From: an uncultured Flavobacterium sp. | Lineage (GTDB): Bacteria; Bacteroidota; Bacteroidia; Flavobacteriales; Flavobacteriaceae | Length of the DNA stretch: 64,000 nt | Assembly: GCF_963422545.1 (NCBI RefSeq) | Contig: NZ_OY730243.1 | Coordinates: forward strand, 101,901 to 165,900 | Direction: 5' to 3' | In this document: positions 1-9,760 of the stretch, in pieces | Layout: the number at the start of each line of letters is the position of its first letter | How positions within the stretch are numbered: the first letter of the stretch is position 1 | Notes under the pieces: model-generated | The model's input: only the letters and a program-made list of their open reading frames with translations | Database searches by the model: none | Told to the model about the DNA's origin: nothing | Position numbers and translations under genes: made by a program

Positions 1-147
1 ACAAAAATTGACAAATGCAGTATAAGCAAGGGTTAAGATTGTTAAACTCGAATTGGAGTTTCTACCTTTTTTACCACAAAAAGTTAAGTCTGTCTATATT
101 TATTACATAAAACAAAACTCTTTACTTGCTATATTGATCTCAAGACA

Positions 148-2088
148 CTAAAACAAAAAACCCCAATACTGAAAATAGATCCCAATAAGACACAACGAAA
201 ATAAGATTGTTATCATAACGCTTGTATTGGGAATAGACTTAATTGCAAAAATAAAATAGAGTATCGAAATTATAAAACATGCAATAAACGCCCATTGTAA
301 CGTAAACAAATATTCAAATTGATTAGGAATACCAAAAGCAAGTACATAAAAATTATTCTCAGATGTATTATTTATTGCCAAAACAAACCCAATAATAGTT
401 ATTAACCCCAGTAAAGAAGTTAGTATAATTAAAGCTTTCATGATTTTATTCTTTGCAATATCTCTCCTATTTCTAATAAGTAAACAAATAGAAGTAAAAA
501 TTGAAACTAACATAATAATAATAGCTATAAAAAATGGAGCAAAAAATAGCAGATCGAATTCGTTTAGACTATTGGCAAAATTAGAAACTCCTCCGCTTAT
601 GATTACATCAGTCGCAAAATTAACTTTACTGTTAAGTTTAAATTCACTCACATCAGGACGACGTGTTGGATTAGATATAAATTCATTCACAATTCTAGTT
701 CCAATATTTGAAAAACCAGGACCGTGACCTCCTGTTGGAGCGGTAACTAAAAAACTGTTTTTAAATCTATCAGCGGTTGTTTTTCCGTTGGAAGCAGGAG
801 TAATTGGATCAAATGTTCCTGAAAAAACCAATACTGGCGCAGTTATGGTCGATAAATTTGATAAGTTATTTATCTTTTTTAATAAATTGCTGTTACCTAA
901 ATTCCATTTATCACATACTGAGAAATCAGATTTATAAAAAGACAATCCACCTTTTAATTTACTGAAACCGCTCGCATTTTTATTGAACTCTGAAATAGAA
1001 TTGTTTGGAAGAACTTCGTTGCAACTCACGCAATAATATTGTCCGTAATCTAAACCCAATGCTCCTGAAAAAGAAGCTACAAGTGAGCTCAGAGTGTTTT
1101 TATTTCCTTTATTAAACTGGGTTATTAATAATGGTAATACTTCAATTAATCTCTTATAATATAGCGACTGTTGGATAGCAATTTTAAAATCTTCGGCATT
1201 ATAGGTGAATTTCCCACCGGCAATGATTTTTTTATCAACATCAACTGTTATGGGATTTTTAGTCAGCTTTTCTATAGTTTCATAATAAGTCTTTTCTAAG
1301 TTTGGATATTGCTTATTACACTTAGGATCGTTTTTACATGCCTCAAAAACTTTATTCAGACTGCTTACATAATTTGCTGTATTAGAATCATAATACTCCG
1401 ATATATCTGAAATTGATGAATCCAAAATTAGCGACTTAATATCCTGAGGAAACTCATTAGCATATACCTGAGCAGTATAAGTTCCGTAAGAAACACCATA
1501 AACATTCCATTTATCATATTTTAATACTTCTTTCAAAGCATTTAAATCTTTAGCTATAGATTGGCTGTTATAGGAGTTTAAGTCAATACCTCTATTTATT
1601 AAGTCCTGCTTACACGTAATTGCGGCAATAGTTTTTTGCTGTTCATCTTGTGTACTATTCTGATTTTTTGCGAGTATTTCTAAAAATTTGCTTCCCAGAT
1701 CCGGGCAAAATTTAGGTGATGAATAACCCGTACCTCTGACATCCATTAAAATAAGATCATTGTTTTTTCTTAACGGATGATCTAACCATCTCCATATACT
1801 GCCAACTTCTCCTGCACCAGGACCTCCTTCCAGATATACAACAGGATTTGAAATTTGATTTTTAGAAGTGTTTTTAAGAACAGCAAATGCTATTTTAATA
1901 GTTTTGCCTTCTGGTTTATCCCAATTTTCGGGAACAATTAAATACCCCCATTCTATATTATTTTCTTTATTAAGAGTTGGCTCGTCAGGAAAGAAACTTG
2001 TTGCTTTTTCTAATTTATAAGCCTTTTTTTGAGGAAACAAATAACTTGGCAGACATAGTATTAAAATTAGTGCTATTATTTTTTTCAT
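148..2088 (-). CDS. Secreted S33-type alpha/beta hydrolase (tripeptidyl-aminopeptidase-like) with C-terminal membrane anchor
   Basis: 646 residues. An N-terminal signal peptide (about 1-19, KK then a hydrophobic run) indicates export to the periplasm. The body is an alpha/beta hydrolase of the proline iminopeptidase / tripeptidyl aminopeptidase group: EGGPGAG oxyanion-loop motif at 87-93, DVRGTGYS at 116-123, nucleophile elbow GVSYG with Ser200, and a TAP-like C-terminal part with GTFDPITP (Asp427) and GGHGPG (His455). After the catalytic domain come about four hydrophobic segments (roughly 513-536, 551-571, 594-616, 623-642), which ordinary family members lack, so it is probably tethered to the inner membrane. 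It is the last gene of the tailoring/export operon, 11 bases after the PPTase gene. Inference: it could trim or inactivate the NRPS product during or after export (maturation or self-protection); a general peptidase role is equally possible. Fold and triad are clear, substrate unknown. Confidence 0.85.
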   Translation of the reverse strand: MKKIIALILILCLPSYLFPQKKAYKLEKATSFFPDEPTLNKENNIEWGYLIVPENWDKPEGKTIKIAFAVLKNTSKNQISNPVVYLEGGPGAGEVGSIWRWLDHPLRKNNDLILMDVRGTGYSSPKFCPDLGSKFLEILAKNQNSTQDEQQKTIAAITCKQDLINRGIDLNSYNSQSIAKDLNALKEVLKYDKWNVYGVSYGTYTAQVYANEFPQDIKSLILDSSISDISEYYDSNTANYVSSLNKVFEACKNDPKCNKQYPNLEKTYYETIEKLTKNPITVDVDKKIIAGGKFTYNAEDFKIAIQQSLYYKRLIEVLPLLITQFNKGNKNTLSSLVASFSGALGLDYGQYYCVSCNEVLPNNSISEFNKNASGFSKLKGGLSFYKSDFSVCDKWNLGNSNLLKKINNLSNLSTITAPVLVFSGTFDPITPASNGKTTADRFKNSFLVTAPTGGHGPGFSNIGTRIVNEFISNPTRRPDVSEFKLNSKVNFATDVIISGGVSNFANSLNEFDLLFFAPFFIAIIIMLVSIFTSICLLIRNRRDIAKNKIMKALIILTSLLGLITIIGFVLAINNTSENNFYVLAFGIPNQFEYLFTLQWAFIACFIISILYFIFAIKSIPNTSVMITILFSLCLIGIYFQYWGFLF

Positions 2089-2099
2089 GAGAGTGGTAA

Positions 2100-2753
2100 T
2101 TAAAATATTAGGTTTTTGATAATTTCTTCTTTTAGATAAATTTCACCAATGCTTGTTTTTAGTGAAATATGACATTTATATTTTTTATCTATTTTTATTT
2201 CTTTCAAATAGAACTTTTCATTGTTTATTTCAGTCTTATGATCAAAAATTTCAAATGATTTTAGAGGAACTGTTAATCCGTGACCATGCGCTTTTATAAC
2301 CGCTTCTTTTTGCGTCCAATACTCAAAAAAAGCATCTTTTAGACTGTGTGACTGCTCAATATTATACCTTTCACTTTCGGTCATCTGAAATCTAAAACTA
2401 TCCAATTCAAAATCTGCTATTATTTCAATATCAATCCCAATTTCATATTGATTGCTTAATGCACAAACAACAATCTCATCTGAATGTGAGATGTTAAACC
2501 AGATTAAATTATCTTCAAAATAGGGCTTATTATATTTTGTATATTTTATCTCTTTTTCGTTAAGATTGTATCCATAAATTTCTTCGGCTCCCTTATATAA
2601 TAATGTCCTTCCTAAAAGTGATAATTGTGCATCTTGCCATCTTTTATATCGCATAATCTTCTCCTGAAAATCGTACGGAAAATTGGGCAGAACATTTTTC
2701 AGCAGACTTTCATGATTTTCTTCAGACTGATAAGTATAATAGATGTAAATCAA
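2100..2753 (-). CDS. Sfp-type 4'-phosphopantetheinyl transferase
   Basis: 217 residues, the usual length of Sfp/Gsp-type enzymes. It transfers phosphopantetheine from CoA to the conserved Ser of carrier domains, here the sixteen T domains of the locus. Visible family motifs are WFNISHSD (about 85-92), GIDIE (about 106-110, the Mg-binding Asp and Glu) and the helix WTQKEAVIK (about 146-154). The gene sits 21 bases after NRPS5 and 11 bases before the S33 hydrolase, so it belongs to the same operon. A cluster-borne copy means that activation of the synthetases need not depend on the fatty-acid-synthase AcpS. Nothing looks truncated. Confidence 0.95.
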   Translation of the reverse strand: MIYIYYTYQSEENHESLLKNVLPNFPYDFQEKIMRYKRWQDAQLSLLGRTLLYKGAEEIYGYNLNEKEIKYTKYNKPYFEDNLIWFNISHSDEIVVCALSNQYEIGIDIEIIADFELDSFRFQMTESERYNIEQSHSLKDAFFEYWTQKEAVIKAHGHGLTVPLKSFEIFDHKTEINNEKFYLKEIKIDKKYKCHISLKTSIGEIYLKEEIIKNLIF

Positions 2754-2774
2754 AATTAAAATTGTTGTTGTTTT

Positions 2775-5700
2775 TTAGAAATCAAAATCAAAATCTAATA
2801 CTGTATTGCTTTCTACTTCTAATTCACTATTTATTAAATCAAGCCTTAACAAAGGATTTTTAACAATTTCGTTTAAAATTTCACTGTATCGTAAAGCAAT
2901 AATCTGTATTGTATTTTCTTCAAATAAATCGGCATTATAATCCATAACACCTTTCAGCTTATTCTCTTTTTCAACCAGATTAAATACAAGCGGCATCCTG
3001 CTGTGCGTGTTATTTACAGGATAAGAATTCAATTTTAAACCCTTTAATTCTTCTATATTCTCAAAAGAAAACTCTGGACTTTGGTAGACAAACATCACAT
3101 CAAAAATAGATTGTGAGAACTTATTAAAAGGAACATCCTGATAATCATTAATCTCTAATAAATTATTCTGAGTGCTTTTCAATAGATCCGCAAAAGTCTG
3201 TTCCGCCTTAATTTGTGTTCTCAAAACAAGTGTCTTAACAAACATCCCAATTTGATTATTCAATTCTGTGATATTTCTGCCGGAATTAACGGTTCCTATA
3301 CAAATATCATTTTGATCAGAAAATTTATAAATCAATATATTTACGGCTGCCACTAAAAGGGTATAAAAAGTGACTTGTTGCTCATGAGCTATTTTCTTTA
3401 AACCTAAGGTAATGTTTGGTGTAATTTCAAACCCATATTTACCTGCTTTTTGCTGATCGTATCTACCATCAAAATCCTTGTCAAAAGTATCTTTAGGTCG
3501 ATAGTTTTGAAGATAATTTTTCCAGAATAACTCATTTTTAAGAGCATTATCTTCAGCTATTTTATTAAACCATTCCGAGTAATCTTTAAATTGAATTTTT
3601 AAAGGATTCTTTTCTGAAATATCCAGGGCGTCACTATTATAATTTTCAATAAATTCTTTAATAAAAATTTCCAATGATAAACCATCCATTATAATATGAT
3701 GCGTAGAAAAGAGCATTATAAATTGACCTTTCTCAGCTTGAAGTATTTGAACTCTTACCAATAAATCTGTTTCTAAATCAAAAGGAGAATTACTAAGTTG
3801 GTTAATAGTCTCTTCTATTTTTTCTTTTTTCAATTCATGAACAGAAATTGAAAATTTGTACTCCTCCCAAGGATTCGTTTTTTGATAAGGAACACCGTCT
3901 ATCTCAATAAAATTTGTTCTTAAGATTTCATGTTTCTTAATTATTCTATTTATTCCATTTCTAATTTTATCTAAGTCTATATTCCCTTCAATACTATAAG
4001 CTGCTGTCATATTATAAGCTACAGAAGCGTTATGAAATTGAGACGCTAACCAAATATTATATTGAGGTGAGGTTAGCCTATAAAAACCTTTAGGTTCAGA
4101 TAATGGTATTGTAATTTTTGTATTGGGTTTAAGCTCTTGCAGATAGGCCGCTAATGACTCAATTGTAGGATAATCAAAAATCGCTTTCAGACTAATATCA
4201 TAAGAAAGTTGGTTGATGATTATTCCAATCAATTTAATAGCATTTAAGGAATGCCCGCCAAGAACAAAGAAATTATCGTTTACACTTATTGGCTGATCGG
4301 TGTTTAATACTTCTTTCCAATATTCCGATAGTTTTTTTTCTAAATCAGAATTTGGCGCTTTAAAATCATTCAATTTAAAATTTTGTTGAATATCTCTTTG
4401 CGATAAAGCTTTTCTATCTACTTTTTGGTTTGGTGTAAGCGGAAATTCCTCTAAGGGAATAATGGCATTTGGAATCATATAATACGGAAGATTCGTTTTT
4501 AATATCCCGAAAATCCTTTCAAGATCGATTTCTTCTTCACCTTTTAAAAGATAAGCTACCAAAAAAGATTCCTGTTGATTTCCTTTTTTAGCAATTACTA
4601 CTGAAGCTTTTACTTCTTCGATTTTATTTAATTGTGATTCTATATCGCCAAGTTCAATTCTATATCCGCGAATTTTAACCTGATTATCATTTCGACCTAA
4701 AAACTCAATTTCTCCATTTTTATTCCACTTTCCTACATCACCGGTTTCATAGCACAAACTTGCAGTATCAAATGGATTTTGAATAAACTTTTCCTTAGTC
4801 AAAGTTTCATTCTTATAATATCCTTTTGCGAGTCCGTCTCCTGCGATATAGATTGCTCCCGCGGTTCCTATTGGCTTAAGGCTTAAAAACTCGTCTAAAA
4901 TATAAAACTGTGTATTGTTTATAGGTTTCCCAATATTTGATGCGTCTTCCGGATGTTCTATTTTTTTGATACTTGACCAGATCGTGGTTTCAGTAGGTCC
5001 ATACATATTCCAAACCTCCGCGTTTGTATTAATTAACTTTTCGGCTAGTGCTTTACTTAATAAATCACCTCCACAAAGCAATTTTAAACGCTTACTCCCC
5101 TGCCAATCGGCATTGTACAATAATTGGTAAAAACTTGGTGTTGCCTGAAGAATTGTTGGCTGTATCTCTTCTATCTTTTTGATAATCAAATATGGATCTG
5201 CCAATACTTCTTGATTTGCAATGTATAGTACAGCTCCGGATATTAGGGGCACAAAAAATTCTAATATCGAAATATCAAAAGAATATGTTGTCACAGAAAA
5301 CAAAGTATCAGTAGCCGAAACACCTGGTTTTTGCCGGATACTAATTAGAAAATTAAGTAGTGACTCATGCCCTATTTCAACTCCTTTTGGGTTTCCTGTT
5401 GAACCGGATGTGTAAATTATATAGGCAGTATCTTTAGGTGATAACGCAGTGGTTAAAATTCCTTTACAGCTATCAATATTTTCTAATATCTTTTCGAGGG
5501 TTATTATCTTAACAGCTTCCGCAACATCTAATCGATATTCTTTTTCGCAAATAAGTACTTTGCTTTGGCTATTCTCTACAATATAACCCAATCTTTCTGT
5601 TGGAAAATTAGGATCTAACGGAATGTAAGCTCTACCGGATTTTAAAATACCCAATAAAACTGCTACTAAATTAGCCGACCTCCCCAATAAAACGGCAATT

Positions 5701-7217
5701 GGTGACTTGTCCTGCTCTAAGGAAGTGGTGTTAATATATTCGGCTATTTGATTGGATAAATTATTCAACTCATAATAAGAATAGGATTTAAAATCATCTT
5801 TAATCGCTATTTTATCAGGAGTTTGAAGGACGTTTTCTATAAATAAATCTATTGTTGTTTTATTTTTAGGATAGTCTGTCTTTGTATCATTAAATCCTAT
5901 CGATAATTGCTGTTTTTCTTTTACGGTCAGGTAATCAAACTCTTTTAGTTTGTTATCCGGATTTGCCAGTATTGCATTTATTAAATTTTCAAAATGTGAT
6001 ACAACAGCTGTAATTGTTGTATCATCGAAATAATTTAAGTTATAATCAAAGTCTATTTTTACATCTTCGGATTCGTCAAATTCTCTGATGTAAATTGCCA
6101 ATGCAACACGTTCTGATTCATGGGTTAATGGAATTACCCGAGTTTCTGTATTATGAAAATCATCTGAAAAATTTTGTTTTTCATAAGATAGTGTAATATT
6201 AAATAGTCTTTCTTTTTCATTAAAAATCTTAAGTTCCTGAATTAATTTACCCAGCGGAAACCTTTGGTGGCGATAATCTTTTCTTAGTTGATTTTTTATC
6301 TCAACAATTAAATCTTCAAATGTAGCTTCAAAATTCATTGGAATTCTTAAAGGTGAAATTCCCATAAAAAGCCCAACCGTTTTTTTGTATATCGATTTAC
6401 TTCGGTTCAAAACGGGTAATCCTATCGCAAAATCATTATTCTGATGCTTTCTTCCAAAATAAATATATAAAGCAGCTAGAATTACATTAAAAGTAGAACA
6501 TTTATAGCTTGAAGATAATTTGTTTAACTGATTATATACGGCTCTTTTTACAATCAGTTCTTTGCGGTTACTTTTGTTAATTTGAGCTGTATCATTGATT
6601 TTTTCAAACAAATTTTCCGGTAAATTATTAAACCTATTGTACCAATACAATTTATCATGAACATAGGTATCAGACTTTTGATAAACTAAATCATCTATCA
6701 TAAAATCTTTATAGGTAAAAGGATAATCTGATGTAATACTTCCGGATTTAAAAATCTCATTATAGTTTTGAACTAATCTTTGAAACATTAATGAAGTTCC
6801 CCAGCCGTCTGTTATTATATGGTGATAAACTGAAAACAAATAGTAAAAATCTTCTTCGACTTTTACCAAAGTAAAGACATGTAAAAGGTTTCCATTAAAT
6901 AAATCAAAAGGTTTCAGAAACTCCTTTTGCATATAATTTACAGCTTCTTCTAAAGGGTTTTCACTTTGCGAAAAATCAACAAATCCTAATTGCGAATTAT
7001 GCTCTTGCAACACTTTTGTTGTTACATCTTCCTGAACTTTTTCAAGAATTACTCTGTAAACATCGTGTTGATTAATTAATGCAATGTATGCCTTATTAAA
7101 TATGTCAAAATTTACAGCACCTTTAATTTCTATTTTAGCACCAATATTGTAGATAGGTTCGTTAGGCAATAATAATTGCTCAAAATATACATCCTGTTGT
7201 GGTAGCGTAAGTTTCAT
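2775..7217 (-). CDS. NRPS5: C-A(Gly)-T-C nonribosomal peptide synthetase
   Basis: 1480 residues. Order: condensation domain (1 to about 435; HHIITDG at 132-138), adenylation domain (about 450-950; TSGSTGNPKG near 600), carrier domain (GGHSL near 987), a second condensation domain (about 1045-1450; HHIIMDG near 1174) and a short tail ending LDFDFDF. The A-domain pocket read against GrsA is D-I-L-Q-L-G-M-I-W-K, one change from the textbook glycine code DILQLGLIWK, so Gly is predicted. There is no N-terminal docking domain, and nothing follows the last condensation domain, which therefore needs a carrier supplied in trans. NRPS1 begins with an A domain behind half a condensation domain, so the natural inference is that NRPS5 hands Gly to NRPS1 module 1. 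The first condensation domain resembles those taking a donor from a separate carrier (EntF-like) or an acyl starter; which one cannot be decided here. It lies between the ABC exporter and the PPTase. Confidence 0.95.
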   Translation of the reverse strand: MKLTLPQQDVYFEQLLLPNEPIYNIGAKIEIKGAVNFDIFNKAYIALINQHDVYRVILEKVQEDVTTKVLQEHNSQLGFVDFSQSENPLEEAVNYMQKEFLKPFDLFNGNLLHVFTLVKVEEDFYYLFSVYHHIITDGWGTSLMFQRLVQNYNEIFKSGSITSDYPFTYKDFMIDDLVYQKSDTYVHDKLYWYNRFNNLPENLFEKINDTAQINKSNRKELIVKRAVYNQLNKLSSSYKCSTFNVILAALYIYFGRKHQNNDFAIGLPVLNRSKSIYKKTVGLFMGISPLRIPMNFEATFEDLIVEIKNQLRKDYRHQRFPLGKLIQELKIFNEKERLFNITLSYEKQNFSDDFHNTETRVIPLTHESERVALAIYIREFDESEDVKIDFDYNLNYFDDTTITAVVSHFENLINAILANPDNKLKEFDYLTVKEKQQLSIGFNDTKTDYPKNKTTIDLFIENVLQTPDKIAIKDDFKSYSYYELNNLSNQIAEYINTTSLEQDKSPIAVLLGRSANLVAVLLGILKSGRAYIPLDPNFPTERLGYIVENSQSKVLICEKEYRLDVAEAVKIITLEKILENIDSCKGILTTALSPKDTAYIIYTSGSTGNPKGVEIGHESLLNFLISIRQKPGVSATDTLFSVTTYSFDISILEFFVPLISGAVLYIANQEVLADPYLIIKKIEEIQPTILQATPSFYQLLYNADWQGSKRLKLLCGGDLLSKALAEKLINTNAEVWNMYGPTETTIWSSIKKIEHPEDASNIGKPINNTQFYILDEFLSLKPIGTAGAIYIAGDGLAKGYYKNETLTKEKFIQNPFDTASLCYETGDVGKWNKNGEIEFLGRNDNQVKIRGYRIELGDIESQLNKIEEVKASVVIAKKGNQQESFLVAYLLKGEEEIDLERIFGILKTNLPYYMIPNAIIPLEEFPLTPNQKVDRKALSQRDIQQNFKLNDFKAPNSDLEKKLSEYWKEVLNTDQPISVNDNFFVLGGHSLNAIKLIGIIINQLSYDISLKAIFDYPTIESLAAYLQELKPNTKITIPLSEPKGFYRLTSPQYNIWLASQFHNASVAYNMTAAYSIEGNIDLDKIRNGINRIIKKHEILRTNFIEIDGVPYQKTNPWEEYKFSISVHELKKEKIEETINQLSNSPFDLETDLLVRVQILQAEKGQFIMLFSTHHIIMDGLSLEIFIKEFIENYNSDALDISEKNPLKIQFKDYSEWFNKIAEDNALKNELFWKNYLQNYRPKDTFDKDFDGRYDQQKAGKYGFEITPNITLGLKKIAHEQQVTFYTLLVAAVNILIYKFSDQNDICIGTVNSGRNITELNNQIGMFVKTLVLRTQIKAEQTFADLLKSTQNNLLEINDYQDVPFNKFSQSIFDVMFVYQSPEFSFENIEELKGLKLNSYPVNNTHSRMPLVFNLVEKENKLKGVMDYNADLFEENTIQIIALRYSEILNEIVKNPLLRLDLINSELEVESNTVLDFDFDF

Positions 7218-7281
7218 AATTAAAAATTTTGTAACGTTTTTACTTTGCTCAATTTATCCTCTCTTCAATATGTTTTGGTCT

Positions 7282-8946
7282 TTAGTTTTCAACTTTATCG
7301 TACCATAAATTTTCAGTGCTTAAAAGCTTGTCTTCAATTTTAACGTCCATAACAATTTGTCCGTAATCAAATTTGATAATCCTGTCAGCGTGCTTAAAGT
7401 AGGCATCATCATGAGTAACAGCTATAATTGTTTTTCCTTCTGCTTTTAATTTTGGAACCAGGTTCTCATAAAAGTATTTTCTAAAATGAGGATCCTGATC
7501 TGCTGCCCATTCATCTAATATTAAAATTGGTTTGTTTTCCAGAAGAGCAAAAATCAATGACATTCTTTTGCTTTGTCCTTTAGAAAAATGACGTCTTGCA
7601 GAGTCTTCATTATCATCTAAAATGACTTTATCCAGCTCCATTACTTTCAATAACTCCTGATAATCTTTATTTTTCTCTAATGAATAGTCGTCATAATTGT
7701 TAGAAAATATATGATTGTCAGTAAAAACAGCTGCTAATAAATTTTGAGTTGCTGTACCTTTATTCGTGTTATGTTCGTTATTTAAAATCATTTCACCTTC
7801 TGAAGGTTTGTACAATCCAGTTAGAATATTAATGAATGTACTTTTACCGCTTCCGTTACCGCCTATAATAAATATTACTTCTCCTTTTTCAATTTTTACA
7901 TTTACAGGCCCTAAACCAAAACCTTTATCTGATTCTTCACTTTTATAATTAAAGACAATATTTTTTAACTCAATAGATTTGAATTCTTCTGCTAAATACT
8001 CTTTTACTATTGTATTCTCTTTATTGTCTATATCTTCTTCATTTTCAAAATCACTTAAAAACTTTTTAATCCTTCCGTTAGAAACTAAATATTGAGAATA
8101 GACATTCTGCATGTTTATTAAATTATTAATAGGCCCGGATATAAAAAGTAAAATGACTACATAAGATCCTACTTCATCCTGTGAAAGGAGATTAAAAGCA
8201 GGAAATAAAAACAAGATCGCACCTATAACAAAATACAATCCGTATTGGCTTATTAAATTGATAGAAAGAAAAACAAAATTTATTTCGTAATCCAAAGCTT
8301 TAGATTCATCTCTATTTGGGATCAGATGCTTATTCAATAAGTTTTTTCTTTTGTTGGTATCAACTTTCAACTCTTTGAATCCCTTGATAACATCGTTTAC
8401 ATAACTGTAATAATGTTCATTGTTTTTTCGCAATATTGAGATCTTTTTTGCCATTGTTTTTATTACAACAAAAAAAACGGCTGCTATCAAAATAATTAAT
8501 CCTAAAACAATTAATCCGGAATAAAAAGATATCCAGAACATATAGGTCAGACACAATAGTAACATTAATACCGAGTTGACCGTATGGGTTACAATACTTG
8601 AAAATGAGGCAAATACTCTGATATCCTCAATAGCGGTATAGAATCTTTGTGATCCATGTTTTAGCAATGTAATAAGTGGTGTACTTAGAATTTTCCTGAA
8701 AATATTTTTCTCATTCTCGTATAAAATATGATAGATATATTCGTTGAGCTTTTTTTGAAAAATTATGTTCAGCAAATAGGAATATACAATGACAGCAAGA
8801 AAGACAATCCACATATATCCCTTTAAAAATTCGGCTTTTTTTGAAATTGTATTGTTAATGATATAAAGCGTACCAAAACTTAAAACTGTGTTAGGGATTG
8901 CATATAGAATTATATAAAGGATATTTTTAAATTTTAATTTTAGCAT
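7282..8946 (-). CDS. Cyclic-peptide-type ABC exporter (SyrD/PvdE/YojI family), fused TM and ATPase
   Basis: 554 residues in one polypeptide: about six hydrophobic segments in the first 280 residues, then an ATP-binding domain. Walker A is GGNGSGKST (362-370). The signature is FSKGQSKR (about 454-461), the SyrD/PvdE-like variant in place of LSGGQ. Walker B runs into DEWAADQDP (478-486), a hallmark of this exporter family, and the switch His is in THDD (511-514). Known members (SyrD, PvdE, YojI) sit in the inner membrane and move nonribosomal lipopeptides, siderophore precursors or peptides to the periplasm. Its place between the type II thioesterase (62-base gap) and NRPS5 (64-base gap) makes it the likely exporter of the peptide made here. 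It is full length. Confidence 0.93.
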   Translation of the reverse strand: MLKLKFKNILYIILYAIPNTVLSFGTLYIINNTISKKAEFLKGYMWIVFLAVIVYSYLLNIIFQKKLNEYIYHILYENEKNIFRKILSTPLITLLKHGSQRFYTAIEDIRVFASFSSIVTHTVNSVLMLLLCLTYMFWISFYSGLIVLGLIILIAAVFFVVIKTMAKKISILRKNNEHYYSYVNDVIKGFKELKVDTNKRKNLLNKHLIPNRDESKALDYEINFVFLSINLISQYGLYFVIGAILFLFPAFNLLSQDEVGSYVVILLFISGPINNLINMQNVYSQYLVSNGRIKKFLSDFENEEDIDNKENTIVKEYLAEEFKSIELKNIVFNYKSEESDKGFGLGPVNVKIEKGEVIFIIGGNGSGKSTFINILTGLYKPSEGEMILNNEHNTNKGTATQNLLAAVFTDNHIFSNNYDDYSLEKNKDYQELLKVMELDKVILDDNEDSARRHFSKGQSKRMSLIFALLENKPILILDEWAADQDPHFRKYFYENLVPKLKAEGKTIIAVTHDDAYFKHADRIIKFDYGQIVMDVKIEDKLLSTENLWYDKVEN

Positions 8947-9008
8947 AATTTCAGTCGTTTATTTTCAAAACATTATTTTCTTATTAATCCCTGCCACTGT
9001 TATTTTAT

Positions 9009-9725
9009 TTAAACTTTACATTCAAGTTCCCGAGTATTCTCAACGCATTGCTGCAATATGTTTGCAATTCTTTCCGGATGCTTGTAGATAAAAAAGTGAT
9101 CGCCGGAAAGTATCTCCGAATGAAAACTGGCTTTCGTAAAACGTTTCCAATTTGCAATATCAACAGCGCTTTTTTCCAAATCTCCCATTATGGAATAGAT
9201 TGGTATGTTTACTGCTCGTTCGTCTGCCAGTAAGTTTCTTTCGGCCAATTCAAAATCAGATCTGAAAACGGGTTCTATAAAATCGATAAATTCAGTGTTG
9301 GCTCTTAACTCATCAGGCAAACCACCCATTTTTTTAATTTCGTCGATAAACTCACGTTTTTCATACTGGTATAATCTCCTGTTTTCTCTCACTCCGGGTC
9401 CCGGATTACCTGTAAAAACAAGATATGCCGGTGCACGATCAATTTTTTCAAGCATATTTGCCACTCTTAAGCCAAGTCCGGTTCCCAGACTATGACCATA
9501 TATTATAAAAAACGGTGAGGTTAGTTTTGATACAATTTGCTGAAAAACATCTTCGGCTGCATGATCAAATTCTGTCAATAAAGATTCTTTAATACGTCGG
9601 CCTCTCCCGGGAAGTTCCAGACTTATTACCTCATAATCTTTTAGATACGGGATTAAAAAGTTAAATGAATAACAGTTTCCTCCGGCAAAGGGTATCAGAA
9701 ATAATTGTATTTTTTCCATATTCAC
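9009..9725 (-). CDS. Type II thioesterase (external editing thioesterase of NRPS)
   Basis: 238 residues, typical of stand-alone NRPS thioesterases such as SrfTEII. The catalytic triad can be read as Ser79 in GHSLG, Asp182 in MGDLE and His210 in SGDHFF; the N-terminal FAGG motif (13-16) is also typical. These enzymes hydrolyse wrongly acylated or stalled carrier domains and so keep long assembly lines running, which is useful for a line of about sixteen carriers. It follows the outer-membrane beta-barrel gene by 35 bases and precedes the exporter. It is distinct from the type I thioesterase fused to the end of NRPS4. Confidence 0.93.
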   Translation of the reverse strand: MNMEKIQLFLIPFAGGNCYSFNFLIPYLKDYEVISLELPGRGRRIKESLLTEFDHAAEDVFQQIVSKLTSPFFIIYGHSLGTGLGLRVANMLEKIDRAPAYLVFTGNPGPGVRENRRLYQYEKREFIDEIKKMGGLPDELRANTEFIDFIEPVFRSDFELAERNLLADERAVNIPIYSIMGDLEKSAVDIANWKRFTKASFHSEILSGDHFFIYKHPERIANILQQCVENTRELECKV

Positions 9726-9760
9726 TATTGTTTAATTTTTGAAAAAACTCAACTAAATAT

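Noticed and set aside
1..147. Possible terminator or gene after the S33 hydrolase.
   Set aside because: I saw no convincing stem-loop with a T run and no open frame of note in these bases.
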